Assembly (NCBI GenBank): GCA_034766995.1
Contig: CM068315.1
Coordinates: 14,391,010 to 14,455,009, forward strand
Length of the DNA: 64,000 nt
Reading direction: 5' to 3'
From: Acanthacorydalis orientalis
Lineage: Eukaryota; Arthropoda; Insecta; Megaloptera; Corydalidae
The notes under the pieces are model-generated. The model saw only the letters and a program-made list of their open reading frames with translations. It made no database searches and was not told where the DNA came from. Positions 34,059-47,800 of this stretch are shown piece after piece (the first letter of the stretch is position 1; each line of letters starts with the position of its first letter). The position numbers were made by a program, and so were the translations under genes.

Positions 34059-35031
34059 ATGAATAGGTTATTTGAATTGTACGCTAATATCATGTAAAAC
34101 TTACATAAGTAATAAATAAAATTAAAACATTTAATACTCGTAATCTATTTGTTCTAAATTAGTATTAGCTTATATGAATGAAACCATTTTAATAGTCATA
34201 AAAAGTTAACTCATGGTATAACTGTCAGTTTATTATATAAAATAATAAATTGTAAAGTTTAACTGTTGGCAACATAAACAGCTTCTAGAATCTAATATGA
34301 AACAAAACAAATTGAGGATAATATGTTTAAGTATGAAAACAAAATATATGCTTAAAAAAAATAATAAAAAGAGCTTACAGCCATAGAAACACTTGTTCAA
34401 ATTGTGCACTTTTAATAACACCGACACCGCCATATTCAAACAGAACTGTCTGACCCTTGAATAGAATTATGGGAAACATGAAAATGTAACCAACATAATA
34501 ATATTTCATAATTAAATGCTGTTTAAATTATAGCGATTTTTCAAAAAAAAACATCAAACATCATTTGATTTTAAAAGAAAGTATAAAAGATATCTCTTTA
34601 TAGACTAGTAATAATAAGTAAAAACTGAAAAAAATACATTTTCACAAATAATTTATTTTTACATTTCATGAATTACAAAACTTTTTTGATTAAAAATTTT
34701 CAATAAACTAAAAATTGACACTTACCAGAAAAATATTTGTGGTTTGTTTTCTTTTTAACATATTAAGTATTCGAATTTAAAATTTTTCTATATTTGAATT
34801 AAATCAGATATTAAAATTCTAATCCAAAGAATTTTATTACGATTGCTTTATTATACAATTACTAAATAAAAAAACATTTTAAAATGTAATAAAATTAAAT
34901 TTTCAATATTTTATATCCTTTACTTACTTTTTCTAAAAACATAAAAATAATGACTTATTACGATTCATATTTATAAATATTATAACAGTAAATAATATTC
35001 AGTACATATACAATTAATAATTGCAGACGCA

Positions 35032-38000
35032 TCATTGCACTACATCTACAAAAGTTGACAACATTGCATCTAATTCGTTATTGTCTTCATGAGCTTCAAC
35101 CACATTCTCATTTTTTTCTGAATGACTATCAATTAACTTATCAGATCCATTACATTCCTTTATTTCGTTTACAATCTGAGTTTCACATTTAATGTCAGAC
35201 TGTTCGTTTATATCAGACAATCTAGCTCTTTTCGATGCACTTACATATTCAATTGGTTCTTGAGAATTGAAATTCTCATGTAGGTCGTGTAAATTTGCGA
35301 TATCTTTTTCAATATTTATATCGTGTTGGTCTGAAGGTGTTAATATTTCTGTTTGACTTTCCCATATTTCATTCTCAGGACTTACTTTAGAAGATAATGC
35401 TTCATCTTGATTGATATCAAGGTTGCTTTTCTCACTTTCAATTGGTTTACAATTCAAGTCCCTGTCGAATGACTCTTTATTATTTTGTTCACTGTTTATT
35501 GCTGCTATTTGGGCTAATATATCCTTATTTACAATTTCTATATCTTTATCGACAACTTCTACGTGTATATCTTCTGGAGGAGGTAATGAATTTCCATCGG
35601 AGTCATTTGAATTTATTTCTACTACACCATTCATATTCGAATCGTCTGATATCTCAACAGTTGTAACTAACACATCAGATGACTGTTCAAAATAATTATT
35701 ATCGGTACATTTTCTTTTTTTACTATTTTCTTTGAATTCGACAACGTAGTTTGGATTTTCTTTTTGATTCAAGAGATAAAAAGTAGGTATCGGTGGATGT
35801 ATGATTTTTTCAAGTATCAATAATCCATTGGTACAGATCTGAGATATTTCAAAATCTTTATCTTTCTGCCCACTTGACAGAATATCTAACACGCAGAAGG
35901 TGGGTGGCGGCATTGTCGGATGAAAATTCACAACCAATGCTATTAAAGTCCGGTACAATTGTTTGCAGCATAATTTACTCTGGTACAACAAAAATTCAGA
36001 TTTCTTCTTCAAATCCAATATTTGCTTAACTAGAATCTCTTGAAGAACCTTAATTAAAATTTTTAAAATTATAAGCAATAAACAAGTTTGTTAATACTTG
36101 TATACATTTCTGTAATTGTGTTACTTGAGAAATATTAGTACCTTATGAATCAATGGCTGTAAAAGCACCGACTGCGATTCTAGTAAATGTTGTATTGTTT
36201 TTAAAGCGACAAACGAGAGCTCTGTACGTAAATCATTTAATTTTTGAGAACTATGATCACTGAAATGAGTGATATTTTTTACAAAAAAATCTTTACATGC
36301 ACATATAGTAAATAAAGTAGAACATATATAGCATAATAAATAAAAATACATCATTTTTTTCAATTACCTTCTATTATTTACATGTTCGACTCTATTTGTT
36401 AAATAATTAGATTCTTTCAATTGATGTTTTTTTTTGGATTTTAAAGTTACTGGCTTATTGTTTTGTGTGATTACAATGCAATTTACTTTATTGTATGTTA
36501 AATCATTTATTATAATAGGTACAAGAACATCTGAAAATAAACTGATACAGCTTGCACCTTGAGCTGATGATAACCAGTTTGATAATGACTTATAAGCTTG
36601 TATTTTTAATAATCTGAAATAATTTTGTCAAATTTATTTATGAATGTATGTGTATGTGTGTGTATGTACATATGTATGTATGTATGTATATATATATATA
36701 TATATATATGTACATATGTATGTATATATATATATATTTTGTAAGTAAAATAAAAATATAAAATACTTACATAGATGATCTTTCTGGTGACAATTCTAAA
36801 TTAGTATTTTCTAACACATCGATTAATATTTTACTAATTACAGCAGCATATGGTAGAATATTTGTTCCTACACTAAAATATACGTTACGTAATCATTATA
36901 AAATATATATCAAAAACATAATATTAGAAACGAAATAATACATGAATATTTTAATAAAAACCACTCTCTATAGTACGTCTATGGGTATGTATGTATGTAT
37001 GTATGTATGTGTGTGCGTATATATATTTAGAGAGAAAGAGAGAGAGAAGGTGGATGAATTGGTAAATAGAAGAAAAAATAAATAATTTTTACTGAAAACC
37101 GTTCAGTCTCAAGAGAGAAGAAATGCATGTGTATATATATGAAAAAAAATACCTAAAAACAAGAGCTTCTAAAAGTTGCAACGTATTGTTATGAATGGTT
37201 GTGATAACTGTTCCTAATGCAAAATCATCTAGCGAATCTTTCTTAATAACATCACCATTAATACTAAAAGTACGACTGATAACATCAATTATTTTATCTA
37301 ATGATATTCGTTTCGAAGTTGGAAATGGTTCACTAAAAATATATTTGTTCATATACATCATCATGTAGGATTAAATTAATACTTAAACTATTTGTTACAT
37401 ACACTTACATTAACATAGTCTGAAGCAAATTAGCACAGTTATTAAATCTATTAGCTAATTTATATATCTGTATTACTTTATTGCCACCATCTGAAATTTC
37501 TGGTAATTCTAACTGATCGGCGTTGTTAATTTCAATATTGTTCATCTCATCTATGTACTCAAAGAGATCATTTAAAATAGAATGTAGCGTTACACATACG
37601 TGAATCTGTTGACTTATCCACTGAGCCTTATGAATAGAACCTTGTGGTCCACTACCAGATATCTAAAATTGGTGTATTAAATCCTAATTCATATTTTTAA
37701 AAAATACATGATTTAATCAGATGTACCTGTGGTATATAATGGAAACATTGTGAAATTAGATATATTTCATTTGGGTTTGTGCTATCTATATAAGAAAATA
37801 TATACTTTTCGATATTACTCCTATGATGACCACATGTACCCGGAAAAATTTTTAAACATATTCTTAAACAATTCAATGCTGATAAAGACTGACTCACTCC
37901 TGGCTTAACAATATAAATATCATCGATTATTTTCGATAAATAATCTGTTGAAATACGTTTATACAAGTCCGGGTATTCATCGCTCACATGTAAGATTTTT

Positions 38001-38344
38001 GACAAGATATTGAAACTGTTTATCTGCGTCGAGACGTCTTCTGATTTAGATTCTTTCAAACAGGTATCAATCCAAAATACTGCATGTTCATTGACGGTGT
38101 CAGATGTACACTGCGATATGAATGTGTTTAGGAAAATTAGACCTCTCTTTCTAAAATCTGACTTGAGTAAATATTGTTTTAAACATGACAGTAAGTCCTA
38201 CAACAAAGTTACATTATAATTAAATGTTTATAAGTTTGTTGCTTATTACTCGCGACATACTCTATCAACATTTAATTGACTTCCTATAATTTTTAAATAA
38301 TCATTTGCAAACGAAGAATTTATAATCGACGATAATACTTCCAT
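35032..38344 (-). CDS. PELP1: PELP1 / RIX1-like ribosome biogenesis protein
   Basis: Likely homologue of PELP1 (yeast Rix1/Ipi2), scaffold of the nucleolar PELP1-TEX10-WDR18-SENP3 complex needed for 60S maturation. Eight exons (38261-38344, 37727-38197, 37409-37662, 37153-37332, 36771-36872, 36368-36613, 36142-36259, 35032-36048) join in frame to 823 aa. The first 600 residues are helical repeats, as in the RIX1 domain, with the FPGTCGHHRSNIEKYIFSYID segment matching the PELP1 GxCG(H)xRxxIE motif. The C-terminal 200 residues are acidic and low-complexity and include two basic patches (NSKKRKCTDN and SASKRARLSD) that could be nuclear signals. Vertebrate PELP1 also has an acidic tail, but the proline-rich stretch is absent here. 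Introns hold TG/TA microsatellites. The family call rests on few motifs and overall architecture. Confidence 0.72.
36630..36738. repeat. TG/TA microsatellite in a PELP1 intron
   Basis: TATG tetranucleotides and TGTGTG grade into TA runs. A second TATG/TG tract lies at about 36980-37045 in the next intron, followed by a GA run. Confidence 0.9.
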
Positions 38345-40631
38345 TTTATATGATTTTTTAAATTATAAGAATAAAAAAAACAATGTTATTTGTAAATTTA
38401 TTGGTTATATCCCAGTTTCCATGTTACGCACATGTTAGGAATTAAAATAGAAATAAAGTAGGGTTATATACACTTTTGCGTAAAAGAAGACTGCGCTGTA
38501 CTGCACTTTGTCTGACAAAGTACATTAGAAACATGGATTATATCAAATCAAATAAATATTTATTGATATAATTATAAGTATTAATAAATAATTTTATAAG
38601 TATTTATTGATATATTTTTTGTAAAGTAACGAATGCCATTTATAGTGTAGTTTACCCAAAAAACAAGTTTTTATCTTAACGATTTATTTGATACAATCCG
38701 AAATGAATTAATGCTTGTATTTTATAAATACTACTTCCATTAATTACCAAATGATATAATAAATATTCGGAGCTCTAAACATGATTTTTTGTTTTATAAT
38801 TTTGGTTAAATTTAATAATTTTATTTATCATGACTCCAATTAAATGTAAAATGCCTCGATTTCAACTCGATGAATTCTTTTTCTTTTAAGTGACATTATT
38901 GATGTAATTTTTTAAATTTGACAAAATTTAACTATGTATTATAGCTATGAAAATTAGGCTAATTTAGTCTCACTAGTTATGATTGTAGTGACAATATAAT
39001 AGTGTAATCATGAAAATTGTAAACATTATTGGAAAATGAGTTAAAAAATAATAGTAACAAGAGATTTTATATCATCAGCAATGCTTTTATCAACCTTCTT
39101 AATATTACACTTTCACAGTTTAACTTGTAAATCCTGACACAATTTTTGTATAATTAATTTTTCTAAAACAAGACCCGGAATCTCAATAAAATTTGATAAC
39201 AGCTTTCATCTGTTTATAATTGATACACCTACAAATCGTGGAACAATCCTTAATTTACATTCAACATCGTAATATTTTCCTACAACAGCATTAGTAAAAT
39301 ACTGAAAACTCAATTTTCTATAAGGTACAATCATTTCAAATTTTACATAAAGCATCGAAAGCAAACGAAGGATCATAAATTTTTATTAACTTTTTAGCAT
39401 TTTTCTTTCGTTTACCAACAGTAGTTTCAAAAAGGTAGACAGAATTAATGTAATCACATTTTTTATATCAGAACAGACACATTAGTTTTGAATTTTTTAT
39501 TTTAATACAATTATTTTTGAGTGTCTGGTTGATTGTTTCCATTTAATCACAGGTGTTTAAAACAAAAAAGGATTTAAAAGGTTATCAATAAAACAAACTA
39601 ATTGTTTATCACAATTTTTCATTTTGGTACAATTAAAATACTTAAAATAAAAAATTACATACAACTTTAATTCTATTGTTGTACCTATAGTAACTGCAAT
39701 TTGACCTATCTATAAAAACAGCATCAATTCCATCAAAATAATAGAATGTTACAAAATATTTGTATTTTACAATCAACTATTTAACAATTAAGTTGTGAAA
39801 AGGATAGTTACATAACATTAATTCTCTGGACAGATTTATTACAAGATTATTATATGAATTCATATTCCGTACATGTGCTTGCTTATTGTAATTTTATTAA
39901 AGCATTTTTTTCATATAAATGGAACTGGCTACGAACAGTGCTTATTTTATTATCTTTTTTTTATCACTGGATTTTGAAATTTTTGAACACATTTTAATTA
40001 AATTCAATGGAAGTGACAGTGCTTATATTTCAAATGTCAACTCATTGATATTTTAGTAAAATACATTTTCGATTTTTAGGACGGATATGATTCTAAAATA
40101 TGTACAAATGGATTGAAATATATGTAATAGAAGTAAAAAAAAAATATTGTTTTCAAACTACATACAACATATGCAGCTTCTATTGTAATATTTAAACATA
40201 TTTTGATTGAAAATAAATTTCATTAGTCTTTTTAATAAGACAGTTATTTATTTTTGTTCTGAATTTGATTATCCTACTAAAAATATTGTTTCTTTGGACT
40301 TTTACCACTTATTATTTTTACAATATCACTGAGCACAAAACATTAACAAAAAAATTTATACATTACAGTTTCATCAAAACAAATATAATATATATAAATA
40401 TTAAAATACACATTCATTATTTTAACACGTTTCTGTATGCGCGAGAGCATATGTATGAATCATTTATGTATATAATAATGCAGACTGGCTCGATAAAGTA
40501 AATGATATCGAGAATAATAACACTCTTAAAACAATAATGAAACAATGTCAAACTATACCATTACGTTAGAAAACAACGTATATCGACATTGTTTTTTTAT
40601 GTCACTGATAATTGAAAGTAAACAAAAAAAA
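38345..40631. other. Intergenic region between PELP1 and the SOCS6-like gene
   Basis: About 2.3 kb of AT-rich DNA with no supported coding sequence. The PELP1 promoter should lie at 38345-38560, and the SOCS 3' UTR (transcribed leftwards) may extend over much of the right part. No transposon termini were recognised. Confidence 0.5.
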
Positions 40632-41705
40632 TCAGAAATAGCAACCCTCTTGAATATACCCTTTAAGCGAATGTGGAAGTGGTAATTTTTGTATATTATC
40701 AACACGTATGTACTGTCTTATAACGAATCTACATAAATATAGTAACGATTTAACTTCCATGAAGCGTGACACGGGTTTCGTCAGTCGTACAGGGAACGCT
40801 GGCTGGGTCGGCGATCGAGGCCTCGAATAACAAATCACAGACGATTTCGAGAAAGTTATCGAATGGTCGATCAATTCGGCAATCGTCAAGAAACCCTCTT
40901 GAGAATAGAACCGAAACAATCCAAAGTCATGTTCTATCCGTGTGTGTAAAGTTCTTCCAGCACTGCGAAAACTAATACTCAGTAAGTAGTGGTCAGCAGA
41001 AGAATCTCTAACCAAAAATGCTCCATCCGGTTGATCAGAGAGCTTTTCTTCAGCTTCGACACGTGATATAGGACCCCAATACCAGCCGTGACGTGCAAGA
41101 TTAAATAGTTCTCTGCTCAGACTGTGCCCATTTTCGCACATTTGTGTGTCTTTGCATTTAGCATCTAAAGATAACATGACAACGTTCGGTTGATCGAGGC
41201 TCTTGAACAACTGTGACGACGTTTGTCGTAAGCTTGTGTTAGTGTTATGATGTGTGGGCACATGGGATTGAATTTCTAATGATTCAGTACTACGGTTGTT
41301 TATGGTGAATTGTAGAGGAAATGTAGATGTATTATTTTTATTTTGTGTAGGGACATTTGAGCTCGCGACGAGTTCATTAGATAAATTTATCGAGCAAGAA
41401 GAACCGTCTCTGATTTTTTGTTTTGTGCGGCACATATTTACCGTGCAGTATAAATGATTCTGTAACAATCTAAAGAAGCCCTTTTTTGTTTTAGGATCTT
41501 TTCTAACACAAGGACAACACCTACTATTCTGTATTGCACAAGTACTCATCTTATCTTCACAGTAACATAAGCCTTCGGTTCGTGAAACTTCTTGACAATC
41601 ATTGTTTTTCAAAACTGATTTCTTTCTGGTCACTAGCCGCTTCTTAAGGTAAGTCAGACTGAAGGTTTTTAATTTATTTTCGTTGTTGTTATTCCTTTGT
41701 TCCAT
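40632..41705 (-). CDS. Socs6: Suppressor of cytokine signalling, SOCS6/7 type
   Basis: Adaptor of an Elongin B/C-Cullin5 ubiquitin ligase that recognises phosphotyrosine receptors and dampens kinase signalling. A single-exon frame of 357 aa. Residues 1-200 are divergent and contain two cysteine clusters (GLCYCED and SRCCPCVRK). The SH2 domain spans about 207-305 and starts [16 protein letters not shown]. It has the phosphotyrosine-binding FLVRDSS (Arg233) followed by [20 protein letters not shown]. The SOCS box follows (about 312-357) with BC-box [13 protein letters not shown] and Cul5-box [11 protein letters not shown]. The SH2 and box are closest to SOCS6 and far from the CISH/SOCS1-3 type, so no JAK-inhibiting KIR is expected. 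It is shorter than human SOCS6 (535 aa) because of the N-terminal region. Confidence 0.95.
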   Translation of the reverse strand: MEQRNNNNENKLKTFSLTYLKKRLVTRKKSVLKNNDCQEVSRTEGLCYCEDKMSTCAIQNSRCCPCVRKDPKTKKGFFRLLQNHLYCTVNMCRTKQKIRDGSSCSINLSNELVASSNVPTQNKNNTSTFPLQFTINNRSTESLEIQSHVPTHHNTNTSLRQTSSQLFKSLDQPNVVMLSLDAKCKDTQMCENGHSLSRELFNLARHGWYWGPISRVEAEEKLSDQPDGAFLVRDSSADHYLLSISFRSAGRTLHTRIEHDFGLFRFYSQEGFLTIAELIDHSITFSKSSVICYSRPRSPTQPAFPVRLTKPVSRFMEVKSLLYLCRFVIRQYIRVDNIQKLPLPHSLKGYIQEGCYF

Positions 41706-42107
41706 TTTTAACGATGTAGAAACTTATATGAATATATGTCTCAGTGTACACGCAATGTAATGTTTATAAATACGTATCTCATATTAGTAACGTCAAGTGT
41801 TAAACTTTTATAAGTAAAATATAGATATAAATAGATGTGCATTTATTTGTATCATATTAGAATTATTTACAGTCCGTAATAATATACAAAGTATTAAAAA
41901 CACACAGGCACATACACCACTTATCAAGAATTATTATCTATTTGATTTACGACTTATGTATCTTATTTATGAAGGTGCTATTTACGTCAGAAGTTTTCAA
42001 AAGTTTATTTCACCTGTTCGTATCTATTTTTTTATCGATTATTCTTATTACTTTTTGTTTTTTATTTCATTTCTTAATAATTGAAATATTATGTCTTTCT
42101 TATGACA

Positions 42108-42131
42108 TATATATATATATATATATATATG

Positions 42132-42186
<55 letters not shown>
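42108..42186. repeat. (TA)n microsatellite
   Basis: TA run of about 79 bp with three central GTATAT interruptions, between the SOCS6-like and tropomyosin genes. Confidence 0.95.
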
Positions 42187-42188
<2 letters not shown>

Positions 42189-43144
42189 TTACAAAAAATT
42201 TGTGTAAAACTGAGAAAGTTGTTTATTTGGACAACATAGAAGAGATTTGTATTTAATAATTGATTGTCTTGAGGTTTTTTTTTCTAATCATTGAAAGACT
42301 AAATATGATGTATAATACGTTTTTAATGACTGAATCTTAATATCTTTTTAGGTTCATTTATTTATTTTCACAAATAACTTCATTTTTTACACGATAAATC
42401 ACAAAAAAAGTTTTGGTCAAAAATATATCATTATTGATCATTTTGATTGTTGCTAAGGTAACAATTTAAAATGATCAAAGAGAATTCACTTATGAAAGTA
42501 AATTATGTCAGGGAGTTAAAACAGTATTAACTCATTTAATTATCATTACTTTTTATTGAGACAGGACCATTTTAATAATATTAGCATAAAAACCACCAAT
42601 TTATGATTTAAGTAAATTCGATATCTCGCTTTTTTTAGCGTTAATGATGTCCCCAAAACGATTTTTGTGACTTTCAATCGTTTTTAATATAAAAAGAAAA
42701 AAATTGTAAAACGAATACTGCTCGTTTCGAAAATCGTCTAATTTTTTTGTTAATGACCAAATATTTAAATCATTTTTTATTTGCAATTTGACACCATTGT
42801 TTGAACAGAGGATTCATTTTTATGATTTAATAAGAAAATATTACAATCAGAAATCTTAAATAATGTGCACATTTTCATCGCCGAATATATTTACAGACTA
42901 TTAAGGAAAATGTATATTCTTTATGAATATTTTTTAACAAAATTAATTAAATTATTCATATAATTAAATTAAGTCATATTATTTCATGACTTCAGCGAGT
43001 GACCTTAAGGTGAGGGAGTAACGAGAGGAAGGATTTAATATATATATATACACATTTATTTAGTATTCGTGTACATAGAAGGCATATAAATGTTGAAAAA
43101 ATGTGAAATTATTAGAAAAAAAATAAGATTCACTTAACATTTTT

Positions 43145-43300
43145 TGTACTTTGGCGCTCTGACGATGATCGCGTCCATAGAAATACACATAAGTAACAAC
43201 TAAAAAATCTAAATTATTGAATATTTTTGATCAGAAAAAAATTGTCATTTGTGATGTGAAAAATAATTCATTTGTGAAAGAAAATTCAATTTTATATTTT
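43145..43300 (+). repeat. Dispersed family A copy (one of at least ten)
   Basis: Representative copy of a ~150-200 bp family. Ordered blocks are (C/T)TTGG(C/T)GCTCTGA(A/C)GAT, ATTGAAAT(A/G)CACATAAG(C/T)AACAA, (A/T)TTATTGAATATTTTTGATCAGAAA, TTTGTGA(G/T)GTGAAAAA and ATTCATTTGTGAAAG. Other copies start near 7850, 16630, 19445, 21885, 46160, 46590, 49235, 52305, 61745 and 63790 in the same orientation, and 9880 and 42360 reversed. No coding capacity. Confidence 0.7.
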
Positions 43301-43693
43301 AATCAATCCAAAGAATTACCCATAATTATTAACCATATTGTTTTCCCATTATTCCCTATGGATACGCCACTGCTATGGTTACATGCAATATTGTTTGACA
43401 TTAATATAAACAATGAGTCATTTTTAATTATGTTACATTCAATATAAGATTTGATATAAACAATTCATAATTACGGTGATATTTAATTTATTGTACTCAA
43501 AATTTTCTGACTCACCTTATCATGATTGCCGTCTTCAGATTAGATTATTAAGTGAGTTGATTATATGTTAACCTTATATAGAATGTTTAGAACTGGCATA
43601 TTTTAAAGTTTCCGAATATTCGACTCTTATCTAGTGATGAAACACTTCAATTGTCTAGAACATATGATTACTTATTTTTTTTAAATAAATAGA

Positions 43694-43697
<4 letters not shown>

Positions 43698-43749
<52 letters not shown>
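43698..43749. repeat. (TA)n microsatellite
   Basis: Uninterrupted TA run of about 52 bp. Confidence 0.95.
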
Positions 43750-43751
<2 letters not shown>

Positions 43752-44019
43752 TTCAATTTAGGCTTCTACATGAAAGTATTAAAAAACACAAAAATTAAAA
43801 AAAATACCGTGGCCATTTTAACAATATAATCTTTCATATATAATTGTATTGAATTGATTTAAAATACTAAATAAAAAATAACATGACTTTTTAATTTTTG
43901 TTTTTTTTTTAATATTTTCATGTGGAAGCCTAAGTTGAATCACCTATATATACATATATATATATGGTTATTCTGGGCTCTGTTCACATTTAGTGTTTTT
44001 CCTATCGGGACTAAACAAT

Positions 44020-44290
44020 CAGGTAATCCTAGGATATCCAATAACTTATTTAACTCTTCATGTCCTGTAGGTACTTTCTCGTTTCAGAAACAAAACTTTA
44101 TATTAAATAATCAGTAATTCGTCTTTCGTCTCACGGGACTTTATGTTCGAAAGAAAGAAAACCTATTCTAAAATTTATATTTAAAAAAAAATATTTTACT
44201 TATTTTTTGTTTTCCAATATTATTATTTTTCATAATAAAATTTATACTGTTCGATTTTTAAATTTTAATTAATTCAGTAAACAACGAGTC
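44020..44290 (+). repeat. Dispersed family B copy
   Basis: Repeats the ordered blocks seen at 20145-20360: TATTAAATAATCAGTAATTCG, a TCTCACGGGACT block, AAAGAAAG, then ATAATAAAATTTATACTGTTC and TTTTAATTAATTCAGTAAACAA. It is diverged but colinear with the other copies. No frame. Confidence 0.6.
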
Positions 44291-44816
44291 GGTGTTACCA
44301 GATTGCATTGAGGAAACAAGTTCAGTTTTGTACAGGTTTGTAATATGAAAGAACTTCATTTCAAAATAGGTGCATTTATTTCAAGTTTTATTTACAATGA
44401 ACATTTGTTGTATGCTTTCAAGTTTGAATCAATGTATAATTAATGTAAAATAAATTAGTAAATGATCTAGGAACACAATCAAATAGTCTAATAGTTCCGA
44501 ATATAAAAAAAATGTTATTTATTGTCATGAAAGAAAATCTTTAACAGATATAAAAGCATATTTTTCATTAAAATAATCGTATAATCACTTTATTAGCAAT
44601 TGAATTTTAAATTATTAAAATATAGCAGTGTTTCAATTGATCATATGAAATTTAAAGCTTTAGCATTCCACAATTGACAATGCACATTCTTGCAAATATA
44701 TTTGAATTACAGGCAGCGAATTTAAAACGTGTTCATTTACCACCATATCCTCTTATCGAATTACAAATAATACGGACATTAAAAAAATACAACTGCCTGT
44801 AATTGAAAGTAAACAA

Positions 44817-47800
44817 TTAATATCCTGTAAGATCGGCCATAGTCTGATCCATTTCGTCTGCCATTGCTTTGTATTTACTTCTTTCAATAATGAGTTCATC
44901 TGAAAATGTTACTTTGTTAGTACACATGATATCACACAGAGACAAAAGCATATTTAAAAATTATTAGTTTATTAAAATCAGCATCCTGAAAAAATCGACT
45001 ATTAGTGATTTACTATGTTCTGAAATAGAATGTCTGTTAAATGTAAAATGTATATTCAAATGCATTAAATTTATTAGGTATTTTCGGGTTAATTATTAGT
45101 TGATATATTAAAAAATTAAATAATTACAAATGTGAATTGCTTCAGGTATTATTATTCTTCGATATTGTTTATTGTACCTTTTTAACATAATGTTAAGACA
45201 TGCTTACAATTAAATATGCGATTAGTAATTAAGTCTTATAATCCAAAATGGTAGATATATCAGCCGCCCTTATACGGCTTCGGAGTGAAAGAATTAATAA
45301 TATTAATTCGTAATAGTACATTTTTTTAAGAACATTAAACATGTATTATTTGAATATTATAACATCATTAAAACCTCGATTATCCATGTCCTATTTATTC
45401 GCATTGCGGATTGTTTCTGCCTTGCAAGTATGTAAAAAAATTGAGAATATTTCACAGTATAGTTTTGGTCTTGTCGTTGATGGTAGAAAAATCCAAAAAG
45501 GTGATCTTAACAATTTAAGAAAAATAATCAAGAAGGGAATAATCTGGAGAAAAAGTGGCGAAGACTATGGAATAGGTGTACAAATTTAACTAGCTTGGTT
45601 CGATCGTGATGGAAAATATTTGTTAACACTGAGACGAAAAAACACACAAGAGAACTTAGAAGCACTAACAGAAATACCAAATTGTCCTTTGCACGAATTC
45701 TAGAAATAATCTATGGATACATTTCCTTCACACTTGGCTTTGATTATAATCATCTTCAGAAAAAGTTTGAACTTTTAATCTGAAGATAACAAAAGTTGAA
45801 ACTGGTCTTAAAAGAAAAGAACTCGCACACGGCGTCTTGGATTTGAACCGTTTCATTGTTTATGAAGAATGTTGAAAGAAGACAAGTATTATAAGAATAT
45901 AAGCGGAGTCCAAAATTTGTATGGAAAAACCACGAATAGATATTCACGAAAAGAATATAATAACGATAAACACAATTTAAAACAAATTGATTTATTTGAA
46001 AATTAACTGTCGAAAATTCAAACGAATGAATCGATTATGATAAAAAAACAAAGTCTTCTAACCATGGACGGTATATTGACATCCTTTCAAAATCACGATT
46101 GTTTTTTCTCACCTCAGAAACGACCACATTTTTTTGGTCAAAATGTTCAGTAAATCGTTTTTGATTTTCGCATCTTGATGCTCTGAAGATAGTGGGATCG
46201 TCATTGAAATGGGTACAAGCAACAATCAATGATAAATAATGATTTATTGAACATTTGTGATAAGAAAAAAAATTAGTGGTTTGTGGAGTGAGGAAAAGAC
46301 TAAAAGTGAATTTAATCACAGTGATATAAATGTATTGACCGGCAAAAAAGGACTCAATGAATAAAATTGAAAGTGTGGAGTAAATGTAGAAAATAACATT
46401 AAAATTAATAACATATTATCACTAGAATCTAGTAAGCTGTGCTGAAAGATACGAACTAAAATTAAAATGGCTACAACTTGATTGTAAGTGCTAGGGGAAT
46501 AAGAAATATGATACAAAATGCAAAAAATCTAGTCAGTTTAAATCAACAATTAACTGTAGAAGACGTAGTTTTTTTTACTATAGTGGTTTGTGGATGATGG
46601 AAATACTATCGAAATGCATATTAACAATAATCAAAATGAACAATAATTATTGAACAGTTTTGATTAGAGAAATCTTATGTGGCTTAGACAATGTTTGGAT
46701 CGTCATCTTGGATCTCCAAGACAAAAAAATAAAAATAAAAACAAATGACGTCTAATTGAATAATCGTAGTAAACTGAGATTCTTAGATTGCTTTCATAAA
46801 ATGTAAACAGTTTTTACAATATCTGCAAACAAGAGAAACATTTTTTCACATCAAAATATTCCATAACATAAAATTGAATTTAGTTACAATGCCGAAAACT
46901 GTAATTGAAACAAAGTGTTGTCGGATTATAAAATGAAAATTTTGTTTTCTACTTTTTACAGAGCAACAAGACTAATTAAATTACATGAATTAATATTCCC
47001 TGTAACTGCATTTCATTATAGACTTATAAAACGATTTGCACGATAAATGAATGTAGGATTATCTTTGCTTTTCTGATTAGATCAGCCATTCTAACTGGCA
47101 AGAGTCATCGAGAGTAATCGAGGTTTTATTGTACATCCAACTTTAATAGAATGTGATATGGATATCTTAATTATAGTTATTAAATTTTGTTAGATCGAAT
47201 CAAATACAATTCAAATATTAAACAAACAAACCAATTTTCACACTCGCAAAAACCGTGGTTTCTTTTATGATCATAAATCAACTACTAGAGCATTTTTCAC
47301 ATAAATAATTTATTTTTGTTTAATAAATTTTATTTCCACTTAGTTACACGAGATTAAATGTAATCAATAATGTATACCAATGCATTAAAATATATAATTA
47401 ATACTTATATACAATTTCATATCTGAATGAAGTGGTTATATTGAATGCCAATGGTATGTCAAGTATTTATTAGCGGAGTTGGTCGGTCATATGTACGCAA
47501 TTTTGTAAGAAAATTACTTATAAAATGAACTTTCATAAATAAAAATCTGTACGGTACAGAAAATATAAAGATACATAGGCGACACTTAAAGAATGAGTTC
47601 GACAAATGCAGTGTCGAGATCGTCTCCAATCTCCTTGTAGCGTTCCTTTTCAGCAACGAGTTCGTCTGGAAGAGTGAATCAACGATTAAGTACAGAAACA
47701 TTAATCGAAACACGATATAAGATAATTACAGAATAAAGTGCAACGGGCAACTAGTCTCTAGACATATTTATAATTAAATACTAATCTATTTCAAACACTT

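Larger units (their letters stand above)
41706..44816. other. Intergenic region between SOCS6-like and tropomyosin, rich in repeats
   Basis: About 3.1 kb containing the SOCS promoter side on the left and probably the tropomyosin 3' UTR on the right. It holds (TA)n tracts at 42108-42186 and 43698-43749, a reverse family A copy at about 42360-42560, a forward family A copy at 43145-43300, and a family B copy at 44020-44290. Small open frames here are repeats or chance. Confidence 0.55.

Noticed and set aside
34233..34439. 68-codon minus-strand hydrophobic frame upstream of glomulin
   Set aside because: Phe/Leu/Ile-rich by AT composition, with no homology or neighbouring splice sites.
35411..35695. 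94-codon plus-strand Ser/Thr-rich frame
   Set aside because: Antisense shadow of the acidic PELP1 tail.
45341..45589. 82-codon plus-strand frame
   Set aside because: No recognisable domain, no splice context, and it lies in a tropomyosin intron/3' region; most likely chance.
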